Of a stretch of 38,247 nucleotides of DNA, positions 23,884 through 31,048 are shown in pieces. A program made the position numbers and the translations under genes. The DNA is from Phycisphaerae bacterium. GTDB lineage: Bacteria > Planctomycetota > Phycisphaerae > UBA1845. The DNA is taken from assembly GCA_029260135.1 (NCBI GenBank), contig JAJDDV010000179.1, positions 1 through 38,247 of the forward strand, read 5' to 3'. Below the pieces are notes generated by a model. The model made no database searches and had not been told where the DNA came from. It was given only the letters and a program-made list of their open reading frames with translations. Numbering within the stretch: position 1 is the stretch's first letter; each line of letters starts with the position of its first letter.

Positions 23884-25569
23884 ATGTCGCATCTTCTCGA
23901 GATTCTGGGACGGGGGTTCGTGGCTGAGCTGGCCGCGGCCTTTCGTGCGCTCCTTCAGGACGACGGGTCTACGTCGACAACGGAGCTCGAGGCGCGCGCT
24001 CGGCGCGAGCCGGATCGCGTCGATCACCATCGGCATCTAGGCATTCGGCTGCTGAAGGAGGGTCAGTACCGTCGCGCGCAAGAGGTGTTCCTGACGGTTC
24101 TCGACCAAGATGCGGCGGACCGCGTTGGCCGACTGGGTCTGGCGTGCTCACTGGATGAGGTCGGTCAGACGCGTGCGGCGGTTGAGCAGCTTCAGATCGT
24201 CCAGCAACAGGATCCCGAGGACGCGGCGACGTGGTTCGCACTGGGCTTCTGCCAGGAGAAGCTGGGCGACACCGATCACGCGATTGTCTCCTACGAATCC
24301 GCCTTGGACTTCTCACCACAGCTTCGTAACGCGCACGAAAGGCTGGCGGCGGTCTATTTGAAGCTCGACAACGTCGACATGGCGATCACGCACTATGAGC
24401 ATCTTTGCTGGTGCGAGCCCGACGATTTGCCGGCTGGTTTGACGTTGGCGGCGCTCTACCTTCGCGCGAAGCGTTACGCGGATGCGGTTCGCCAGTATGA
24501 ATACATCATTACGCTCGATCCGGACAACTGGGAAGCGCAGGACGATCTCGTCGCGGCGTGCGCCGAGGCGGGCCGGTATGAGGAAGCGGTCGAGCATCTC
24601 TCGATGCTGATCGAGCGACGTCCGCAATGCGCGGATCAGCATCTTCAGCTCGGCGATCTCTTCACGAAGCTGGACCGCGTGGATGACGCGATGCAGGCGT
24701 ATGCGCGCGCGATCGAACTCAATCCGGATTACCTGGAGGCGACGGTCAAGGCCGGTGCGGCGCAGTTTCGCGGCGGGGAGTATGTCGAGGCGGCTCACTA
24801 CTTCAACCGGGCGATCGAGATCAATGATCGCGTGCTCAGTGCCTACATCGGTCTGGGCGTGGCGCAGCAGGCGATGGGGAACACGGATGATGCGCGCGCG
24901 ACGCTGGCGATGGCCGCAGACATCGAGCCCAACAGCACGGTCCTGTTCAGTGAGATGGCGCGCATCCAGCTCCAGGTGACGGCGGCGGAGCAGGCGCGGA
25001 AGTACCTTTCGCCGCAGGCGATTTCGGCATCGCCGAACGGGCCGGCGACCGACCCAGTTACGACGCTGGTCCAACAGCAGGCAGACAATCTTCGTTCCGC
25101 CATCCGCCGTCATCCCAATCACGCGGACCTGCACTATCGGCTGGGGCTGCTCCTTCGGCAGGAAGGGGATTTGCCCGGGGCGATTGAATCGTATCTCGCG
25201 GCGGTGGCGATCAACCCGCAATACTACAAGGCGTTGATCAAGCTGGGGCTCGCGCTGCACGAAGCCGGCCGGTTGGACGAATCCGCGGAGGTGTTCAAAC
25301 GTGCGCTGGGGATTGACCCGGAGTCTGTCGAGCTGCACTATCAGCTCGGTTTGATCTTCGCCGATCGCAACGAGTTTGCTCTTGCGTTGGAGCGGTTCGA
25401 GCACGCAGCGGATCGGGCGCCGCAAGAGATGGACTATATCGCGAACATCGCTTTGGCGCTGCAGAACATGGGTCTGGTCGACCGGGCACAGGCGAGTTGG
25501 CAGACGCTGTGTGAAGTGGCCCGGGAGACCCAGGATCTCGCCCCGCTGCTCGATTTTGGGCAGCGCTGA
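23884..25569 (+). CDS. TPR-repeat protein, tandem paralogue
   Basis: A 561-residue protein made almost wholly of TPR units, about 14 by eye. The start S-H-L-L-E-I-L-G-R-G-F resembles the start of the gene upstream (P-E-L-L-E-I-L-K-K-R-F), suggesting duplication. Clear repeats include Y-R-R-A-Q-E-V-F-L-T-V-L, V-D-D-A-M-Q-A-Y-A-R-A-I-E-L-N-P and L-P-G-A-I-E-S-Y-L-A-A-V-A-I-N-P. A Q-rich break near residues 390-400 separates two repeat blocks. No export signal. It is 15 bases downstream of the other TPR gene, with GAGGGG before the ATG, so they form an operon. Confidence 0.85.
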   Translation: MSHLLEILGRGFVAELAAAFRALLQDDGSTSTTELEARARREPDRVDHHRHLGIRLLKEGQYRRAQEVFLTVLDQDAADRVGRLGLACSLDEVGQTRAAVEQLQIVQQQDPEDAATWFALGFCQEKLGDTDHAIVSYESALDFSPQLRNAHERLAAVYLKLDNVDMAITHYEHLCWCEPDDLPAGLTLAALYLRAKRYADAVRQYEYIITLDPDNWEAQDDLVAACAEAGRYEEAVEHLSMLIERRPQCADQHLQLGDLFTKLDRVDDAMQAYARAIELNPDYLEATVKAGAAQFRGGEYVEAAHYFNRAIEINDRVLSAYIGLGVAQQAMGNTDDARATLAMAADIEPNSTVLFSEMARIQLQVTAAEQARKYLSPQAISASPNGPATDPVTTLVQQQADNLRSAIRRHPNHADLHYRLGLLLRQEGDLPGAIESYLAAVAINPQYYKALIKLGLALHEAGRLDESAEVFKRALGIDPESVELHYQLGLIFADRNEFALALERFEHAADRAPQEMDYIANIALALQNMGLVDRAQASWQTLCEVARETQDLAPLLDFGQR

Positions 25570-25685
25570 CCCCTCTCTCGTTCCGTCGTCTTGTATTGGA
25601 TTGCGCGCAGGAAAGCCCGCCCCCATCGGCGGATGTACTTCTTGCCGACGGCGCGCGTTATCGGAAGATGGCGATGTGGGGTGCT

Positions 25686-25892
25686 CTAGATCGGCGGGTC
25701 GTAGAGAATCCCCGCCGAACGGGAGCCGTTGCCACCGTCGTGGCCGACTTGTGCCTGAAGGGTCTCCAGCTGCCCCTGCTTGGCTTGAATATCGCGTTGG
25801 AGCTGGGTCAGCAGCCCGTGCATTTCGCCCCGGAGTGCTTCGTCGCCCACCTTGTGGAGGTTCCGGAACAGTTGATCAAATGTGTTTCCCAT
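25686..25892 (-). CDS. Small coiled-coil hypothetical protein
   Basis: A 68-residue protein from ATG 25892 with a G-rich stretch upstream. Residues 15-48 form an amphipathic helix rich in Q, L and E (L-L-T-Q-L-Q-R-D-I-Q-A-K-Q-G-Q-L-E-T-L), likely a coiled coil. The tail is Gly/Ser-rich. It converges on the TPR operon. No family recognised; coding potential is supported only by composition. Confidence 0.45.
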   Translation of the reverse strand: MGNTFDQLFRNLHKVGDEALRGEMHGLLTQLQRDIQAKQGQLETLQAQVGHDGGNGSRSAGILYDPPI

Positions 25893-26230
25893 CGCACGCC
25901 CCCGGCCTATGTGCCCTGTCAGAGAGTTCGTCTTCAATCATCCAGCTTCAGGTGAGCGTACGATATCGATTTGCGGTTGAGACGTCGGTAGAAACACGGC
26001 GGTAGGACATTCGAGCTTATCAGACGAACGGGCCGGCTCCGGGATTCCTCCGACCTACAAGTTCACAACGGGTCGTCGGGATCAGCACCCACAGGCGTTG
26101 TCTTGGAGGCATTTCCGGGGCGAGTCGTCTCAGGAACAACCTTCTGTACGTCTGGTCCGGTCTCACGCGTGACCCGCCTTTCCGCAAAGACCCGCAATGG
26201 GCGGCCGGTACGGCCACTGACTGTCTCCCA

Positions 26231-26268
26231 GTACACACATTGTGGCCAGTGTACAACGGGGATAGTAT
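26231..26268 (+). promoter_or_regulatory. Promoter with overlapping dyad upstream of the UGA-containing thioredoxin gene
   Basis: TTGTGG (26240-26245) and TAGTAT (26263-26268) with a 17-base spacer. The inverted repeat GTACAC (26231-26236) and GTGTAC (26249-26254) flanks the -35 box and is a candidate operator. The rest of the gap 25893-26349 shows nothing else I can support. Confidence 0.45.
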
Positions 26269-26349
26269 ATCCCTCCGGCTCATCGATACGTGGTAAGTTC
26301 TTCGTTGGGTCAGCGCCTTCATTCTGAGAGTCTTTCAAGGAGAATGGCG

Positions 26350-27267
26350 ATGCGGCATTCACGATGGCCGGGCATTCTGGTCGGTACAGGGGCGACATGG
26401 ATGTGCGTCGCCGGCGCCGGCGCGAGTGAGATCCAGTGGGTCGAATCTTATGCTGAAGCCAAGAAAACGGCCCGGCAGCGCAACACGCTGATGATGGTGG
26501 ACTTCCATGCGGACTGGTGAGGATGGTGTAAGCGGCTTGACAGCGACACCTTCAGCGACGGTCGCGTCATCAAGCTGTCGGAACAGTTCGTTCCGGTGAA
26601 GATCAATTGCGATAAAGATCCCGACACCGCCGCGACGTTCAACGTTCGTAGTCTCCCCACCGTTTTGTTCGTGACGCCAAACGGACAACGCGTCAGCAAG
26701 ATTTCCCGATACCTTCCACCCGCAGCATTTGCCGACAAGCTTCGCGATGTCATCAGGACGCACCGTGGGTTCGCTGCGATCGAGGCGAAGTTCAAGGCGG
26801 ATCCGACGGATACAGAGGCGGGCGCTCGACTCGGCGCCGCCTACGCCGGTAGCGGTCAGGCGAGTATGGCCAGAAAGGTCATCAAGAGGCTCGAAGCCGT
26901 CGACCCCGACAATGAGTCAGGCCACCTCACCGAGGCCTACCTGGCCATGGGTGAACATTACCTCGATGTGGAGGAGCGGCCGACCAGCGCGATCCGCTGG
27001 TATACCAAGGCGGTTCAGCGCGGGCGCAAACCATCGGCGGTAGCCGTCGCTCGCTACCGGATCGGTATGGCCTACTTTCTAGGCCGCACCAAGCACGCGA
27101 CACGGGCCAGGAGGTTCGGCAAGAAGCTGCGTTCCGCAAGGGCGGCGATCGACGATCTGATGGCCATGAACGACGTTCCCGAGGACCTTCGGCTGCAGGC
27201 CGACGATCTGGCACAGCAGATCCGCGAGGAGCTGGCCGAACACGAGAAACAGAAGAAAGGAAGGTGA
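26350..27267 (+). CDS. Exported thioredoxin-fold/TPR protein with in-frame UGA at the first active-site Cys (candidate selenoprotein)
   Basis: A 305-residue product if the TGA at 26518-26520 (codon 57) is read through. AAGGAG lies 7 bases before ATG 26350, and an N-terminal signal peptide ends near A-G-A-S. Before the TGA the frame reads T-L-M-M-V-D-F-H-A-D-W; after it G-W-C-K-R-L-D-S-D-T-F, in the same frame. Relatives of the thioredoxin_7 type have W-C-G-W-C-K, so the TGA sits exactly at the first, nucleophilic Cys. The fold continues with V-K-I-N-C-D-K-D, the cis-Pro segment S-L-P-T-V-L-F-V, and then TPR-like helices to the end. Frame, codon use and homology are intact on both sides. Explanations are Sec insertion, a nonsense mutation, or a sequencing error. 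No sel gene is in the window. A gene caller would probably report only 26596-27267 from a GTG with no ribosome site. Confidence 0.75.
26525..26550 (+). promoter_or_regulatory. Candidate bacterial SECIS hairpin after the UGA
   Basis: GGTGT (26525-26529) pairs with ACACC (26546-26550). An inner GC/GC (26532-26533 with 26543-26544) leaves an apical loop GGCTTGACA that begins with GG, as bacterial SECIS loops do. The loop starts 13 bases after the UGA, slightly closer than the usual range of about 16-37, and the inner stem is weak. An alternative stem GACAGC/GCTGTC further downstream (from 26539) is possible. Confidence 0.4.
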
Positions 27268-27309
27268 ACGCCGGCGGCGACGAATGGACCTTCGCCTGTC
27301 GTGTGTCCC

Positions 27310-27339
27310 TTGACAAGGGTTCGGGCTCGGGGGTATAGA
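27310..27339 (+). promoter_or_regulatory. Promoter of the cobalamin-riboswitch operon
   Basis: TTGACA (27310-27315) and TATAGA (27334-27339) with an 18-base spacer. The predicted start near 27346 lies about 35 bases before the riboswitch. Confidence 0.6.
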
Positions 27340-27379
27340 CACGCACGGCGTCGGCATGATGCCCGACGCTCTTGACAAC

Positions 27380-27590
27380 TGAATAGGTGCGATTGCCGGT
27401 GTCCGTTCTGAGAACGGGCGAATAGGGAAGGTGGTGCGAATCCACCGTGGACCCGCCGCTGTGATCGGGGACGAACGCCACGAAAAGACCATTCGTGGAT
27501 CGGGTGCGTTGCCTGCTTGGCAACGTGCTGATTCGCGGAGAAGGCGTGGTTAGTAGGATGATCCGTAAGCCAGAAGACCTGCCGGTGATC
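27380..27590 (+). promoter_or_regulatory. Cobalamin (B12) riboswitch
   Basis: Conserved blocks occur in the right order: GAATAGGGAA (from 27420), GGTGCGAATCCACC (stem-loop), GGACCCGCCGCTGTGA, and the B12 box AAGCCAGAAGACCTGCC at 27567-27583. The intervening helices, including a long peripheral stem at about 27480-27530, fit the class. Edges are approximate. It lies upstream of an intrinsic terminator (27745-27781) and the operon starting at 27840, so cobalamin binding most likely promotes termination. Confidence 0.93.
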
Positions 27591-27744
27591 GCTGCTCGAT
27601 GACGTGGTGCCCTCGGTGACGGGCGTCGACGTTCAGTGCCGGCCTGGGTCGCACAGACCCCCGGTAGCGAGATTCGGGCGGTCGGCTTCCGTTCCCTGTT
27701 TATGTTCGAATGAAGTCGATTCCCCGCGGCTCCGCGCACTGAAT

Positions 27745-27781
27745 CCCGGTGTTCGCCACTTTCGACGCACCGGGTTTTTTT
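27745..27781 (+). terminator. Intrinsic terminator of the riboswitch expression platform
   Basis: CCCGGTG (27745-27751) pairs perfectly with CACCGGG (27768-27774), followed by seven T. It sits between the aptamer and the first gene, as expected for transcriptional control. Confidence 0.85.
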
Positions 27782-27839
27782 GTGTCCTGACGGTCGCCAG
27801 TGGCGAGGTTTTCGCTGCGATCGTCGGAAGGAGTCTGCC

Positions 27840-29018
27840 ATGGATGCTTGCGGTACGAAGGTCGGTGGTCTGAGGGTTGGTCGCGGTTTTCTTATCGGTA
27901 GGGCGGGTGCTTCTGTTTGCGTGGGGCTCTTGGCCCTGATGCTCAGTGGGGTCTCGGTGCGGGCGGACGCGTTCGAAGCGTATCAGCCAACGCGCGTGGT
28001 ATCGTTGCCTGCAGGGTCGGGGCCTTTCGATACCCTGGGGGATGGTCGCCTTGTCACGTTGGTCGGCGGAGATGTGTACGTCGAAACGGCTGTCGCATCG
28101 GGCAGTTTTGCTCTCCTGGGGAGCCTTCCATCCGCGGACGTGCCTTCGTTCGGAGCGGCCTTTCTTCGTGTATCTCCGGACGGCAGGCGGATCGCGGTCG
28201 GCAATTCCGGTGGTGCCAGCTTCTCAGATTACCAGGTCGGCGTGTTTGAACTCGCGTCGCTTGGCGGGTCTTGGTTGGCTGCGAATCACTTCGACGCCGC
28301 ATGGGTCGACAATACGTCGCTGGCGATGACGGCTGGGTCCTTCGGTTTTCCTTCGGTTGTCACCGTGCTCGACGTCAACAGCGCGGATCCGTTGAATCCG
28401 ATCAATCCGACGATCATCAACAACATCGGAGGGGCCTCGGCCGGCGTTGTGGTCGACGCAGCGGGCAACCTGTATACCGGCAACGGATTCACATTGGGCG
28501 GCCCGAGTGGAACCGGGGCGGTCAAAGCGTTCCACCAAACCGTGTGGGGTACGGCGCTGAGCAGCGGGGTCCCCATCGATTTCGAGGCAAGCGGTACGCT
28601 GGTCGTCGACATCCTCTCAGCCTCACCCCTCGGGTTCGACGGCGAAGGCAACCTCTTCGTCGGAGGCGGCGATGTAGCGCCTGATGCCGACTTCGTGGCA
28701 CTCGTGCGAGCCTCGGCGGTGGCTGCGGCGCTGGGTGGATCCGGTCCGGTCGATGGCAACGACCCGTTTCAGGTGCGCGTACTCGACCCGATCACGACGA
28801 GCGCATTCAATTTCTATACGGCTGGTCGAAACCTCGCTACCGGCGAACTCTATGCGCGCGACTTCGGCGACAACATAGTCTATGTCTACGGCGTTCCAAT
28901 GACCGTTCCCGCGGCGTCGCAATGGGGGCTGGCGGCCATGTCGCTCGTCATGCTGACGGTCGGAACGGTGATGATTCGGCCACGCCTTTGCCCCGCGACG
29001 ATGGGAGGCGGATCATGA
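27840..29018 (+). CDS. Surface beta-propeller-like protein with IPTL-CTERM-type anchor, B12-controlled
   Basis: A 392-residue exported protein; GGAAGGAG lies 6 bases before ATG 27840. The N-terminus has a signal peptide ending near V-R-A-D-A. The body has repeated beta-propeller/NHL-like strands (L-R-V-S-P-D-G-R-R-I-A-V-G-N, G-V-V-V-D-A-A-G-N-L-Y-T-G-N-G, L-G-F-D-G-E-G-N-L-F-V-G-G-G). The C-terminus reads V-P-A-A-S-Q-W-G-L, a hydrophobic helix and R-P-R, matching IPTL-CTERM-type sorting tails. As the first gene behind a B12 riboswitch it is a candidate cobalamin-binding surface protein, functionally like the propeller BtuG of Bacteroides; this is inference from context and fold. It overlaps the next gene by ATGA. 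Confidence 0.85.
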   Translation: MDACGTKVGGLRVGRGFLIGRAGASVCVGLLALMLSGVSVRADAFEAYQPTRVVSLPAGSGPFDTLGDGRLVTLVGGDVYVETAVASGSFALLGSLPSADVPSFGAAFLRVSPDGRRIAVGNSGGASFSDYQVGVFELASLGGSWLAANHFDAAWVDNTSLAMTAGSFGFPSVVTVLDVNSADPLNPINPTIINNIGGASAGVVVDAAGNLYTGNGFTLGGPSGTGAVKAFHQTVWGTALSSGVPIDFEASGTLVVDILSASPLGFDGEGNLFVGGGDVAPDADFVALVRASAVAAALGGSGPVDGNDPFQVRVLDPITTSAFNFYTAGRNLATGELYARDFGDNIVYVYGVPMTVPAASQWGLAAMSLVMLTVGTVMIRPRLCPATMGGGS

Positions 29019-30208
29019 CGCTCGCCGCGCCATCCATGTCGGGTCTCCAAGCGAAGGAGCGATTGGCGCGTGCTTTCCGGAGGGGGATCAACTGCGCATG
29101 GTTGTTCGTCGCCGCCGGCCCCGTGATGGCAAGTCCGTTTGCCACCGTCGTGTACGAGTTCGCGCCTGCGCCCGGTCAGTTCGTCAATCATGCCGAGTTC
29201 AACCGTCCGTCGAAAGCGCTGGGGGCGCCGGTCGGCGGGGGGCTGCGTGCGGCGGACAATACGTCCGTCGTGTCACTCGGTGGATTCGGCGGTTCGATCA
29301 CCCTGGGCTTTGATCACACCGTCGAGGATGATCCGCTCAATCCGCTGGGCATGGACGCGATTGTCTTCGGCAATGCCTTCTACGCCGGCGGCAACCCCAA
29401 CCGTCACTGGGCGGAGTGCGCCACGATCGAGATCAGCCGTGATGCCAATGGAAACGGGCTGGCGGATGATCCATGGTATCTGATCGCGGGTTCACACATC
29501 GCTGTCCCGGCTGACCACCGGTTGATCGCAACCTGGGACGACGATACAGGCGACTCAACGTTTCCGCCCGAGCAGCGCTCGTGGATTCCACCGGGTTCGT
29601 TTGGTGTCTGGCAGACCCAAGGTTATGTGCTGCCGGCTGAGATCTTCGGAACGATACCGCTTGTTAATCCGAGTGCTGATCTGACGGTGGAAGCGGTGTT
29701 CGGTTACGCGGACTATTCGCCGACCCTTCCTCTCGGCGAAGGCGCTGCTGATGGGCTCATCGATACGATGTCGATCCATGCCGCGACGGCGGTGTTCTAC
29801 ACGAAACCGGACGATCCATTTGAGGTCGGCGTTTCGGAGGGCTCCGGCGGAGGCGACGCGTTCGACATCGCGTGGGCGGTGGATCCGGCAACGGGCCTCG
29901 CGGCGGGAATCGCAGCTTTCGACTTCATCCGCATCACTTCGGCTGTCAGCGTAGAGCCGAGCCTTCTGGGCGAGATCTCCACTGAAGTGGAGGCGGTGTC
30001 GGACGTCGCGCCCGATCCGTTCGGTGATGTGGACTTAGACCGGGACGTGGATCTGTTCGATCTGGCAGAGCTGCAAACGTGCTTTGGCATCGGACCAGCC
30101 GGGGGTACCGAGTGTGAAGTCTTCGACCGTGGACCGGACGGCGTCGTCGACCTCGCGGACGCAACCACAATTCTTGGCCGAACCACCGGTCCGCGCATGG
30201 CGGAGTAG
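29015..30208 (+). CDS. Second B12-operon surface protein with dockerin-like tail
   Basis: A 397-residue exported protein from ATG 29015 (GGGAGG upstream), overlapping the previous stop by 4 bases. A signal peptide ends near V-M-A-S-P. Features are S-I-T-L-G-F-D-H-T-V-E-D-D, A-I-V-F-G-N-A-F, I-S-R-D-A-N-G-N-G-L-A-D-D-P-W-Y-L-I-A-G-S, V-F-G-Y-A-D and D-I-A-W-A-V-D. From memory this pattern (LGFDxxVxN, VFGNAF, D.NGNG..DD.WYE..GS, YGYAD, D.sWAVD) marks a family of cell-surface proteins found in Bacteroidetes B12 loci. The end has two D-rich dockerin-like units (D-V-D-L-D-R-D-V-D-L-F-D-L and D-G-V-V-D-L-A-D). No CTERM helix, so it may be held by another partner. Confidence 0.82.
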   Translation: MTLAAPSMSGLQAKERLARAFRRGINCAWLFVAAGPVMASPFATVVYEFAPAPGQFVNHAEFNRPSKALGAPVGGGLRAADNTSVVSLGGFGGSITLGFDHTVEDDPLNPLGMDAIVFGNAFYAGGNPNRHWAECATIEISRDANGNGLADDPWYLIAGSHIAVPADHRLIATWDDDTGDSTFPPEQRSWIPPGSFGVWQTQGYVLPAEIFGTIPLVNPSADLTVEAVFGYADYSPTLPLGEGAADGLIDTMSIHAATAVFYTKPDDPFEVGVSEGSGGGDAFDIAWAVDPATGLAAGIAAFDFIRITSAVSVEPSLLGEISTEVEAVSDVAPDPFGDVDLDRDVDLFDLAELQTCFGIGPAGGTECEVFDRGPDGVVDLADATTILGRTTGPRMAE

Positions 30209-30215
30209 GAGGACC

Positions 30216-30995
30216 ATGATCGTACCCCGCAACCGCACACCGGCGTTCACGCTTGTCGAACTGCTCGTGGTCATCTCGATACTCACGCTGCTGCTGGCTG
30301 TGCTGCTGCCGGGGCTGGCGGATGCGCGCCAGCAAGCGCGTCGCACCGTGTGCGGTTCGAACATCCGCCAGATTGCGGGAGCAAACAACCAGTATGTGTT
30401 CGACTCGAGTGGGGTCTACGTTCCCGGCGCGGCGGCGTTTCTCCAGAACCTCCAGCGATGGCACGGCCGGCGCGATGACATCCAATCCGCTTTCGAGCCT
30501 TCCCGCGGTCCGCTGCGCCGGTATCTCGGCACGGATCGAGGGATTCGGGCGTGCCCTACCTTTGTGCCAGACCGCGCCGGGTTTGAGTCCGGTTGCGGAG
30601 GCTACGGTTACAACAACGCGTACATCGGCGTTCAAACGGTCTCGCGCGGGACCCGTGAATCCTTCGTCACGAGTGACCGTGCCGGGGTCTACGCCGCGAA
30701 GGTCAAACGCCCGGCCGAAACCATCATGTTCACCGATACCGCGTTCGTGAATAGAGGGCTGATCGAGTACAGCTTTGTCGAGCCGCGATTTCATCCGCAA
30801 TATCGAACGCGCGCCGACCCCAGCACGCACTTTCGCCACGCCCGGCAGGCGAACGTCGCCTGGTGTGACGGCCATGTCTCTTCCGAGCGCCCCACGTTCT
30901 CCTGGTCGAGCGGGTTCTACGAGGGCGACCCGAAGCGGTTCGATATCGGCTGGTTCGGCACGTTTGACGATAACCGCCTCTTCGACTTGCCGTGA
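30216..30995 (+). CDS. Prepilin-like protein (type II pseudopilin / DUF1559-like)
   Basis: A 259-residue protein; GGAGGACC precedes ATG 30216, seven bases after the previous stop. The N-terminus P-A-F-T-L-V-E-L-L-V-V-I-S-I-L is a type IV prepilin cleavage/methylation signal, here with Ala where Gly usually precedes the Phe. C-G-S-N-I-R-Q-I-A follows the helix, and near the C-terminus H-A-R-Q-A-N-V-A-W-C-D-G-H matches the 'H-x9-D-G' type of planctomycete pseudopilins. It is the third gene of the B12-controlled operon. It may help display or assemble the surface proteins; no direct evidence. Confidence 0.88.
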   Translation: MIVPRNRTPAFTLVELLVVISILTLLLAVLLPGLADARQQARRTVCGSNIRQIAGANNQYVFDSSGVYVPGAAAFLQNLQRWHGRRDDIQSAFEPSRGPLRRYLGTDRGIRACPTFVPDRAGFESGCGGYGYNNAYIGVQTVSRGTRESFVTSDRAGVYAAKVKRPAETIMFTDTAFVNRGLIEYSFVEPRFHPQYRTRADPSTHFRHARQANVAWCDGHVSSERPTFSWSSGFYEGDPKRFDIGWFGTFDDNRLFDLP

Positions 30996-31048
30996 AGACC
31001 TGCTATCATCGGCGCGCGGGTGACTACATCCTCCAGGAGGCAGACGAT

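Noticed and set aside
24313..25626. A 437-codon minus-strand frame
   Set aside because: Antisense to a TPR gene with regular repeats; R/L/Q-rich translation without motifs.
26063..26398. Possible 111-codon minus-strand gene upstream of the UGA-containing gene
   Set aside because: Composition is fair, but its start overlaps the beginning of the thioredoxin gene and its body overlaps that gene's likely promoter; no homology recognised.
26518..26520. UGA recoding by an altered genetic code
   Set aside because: Many genes here (for example kdsA, dtd and the WYL gene) end in TGA at the expected place, so TGA is a normal stop.
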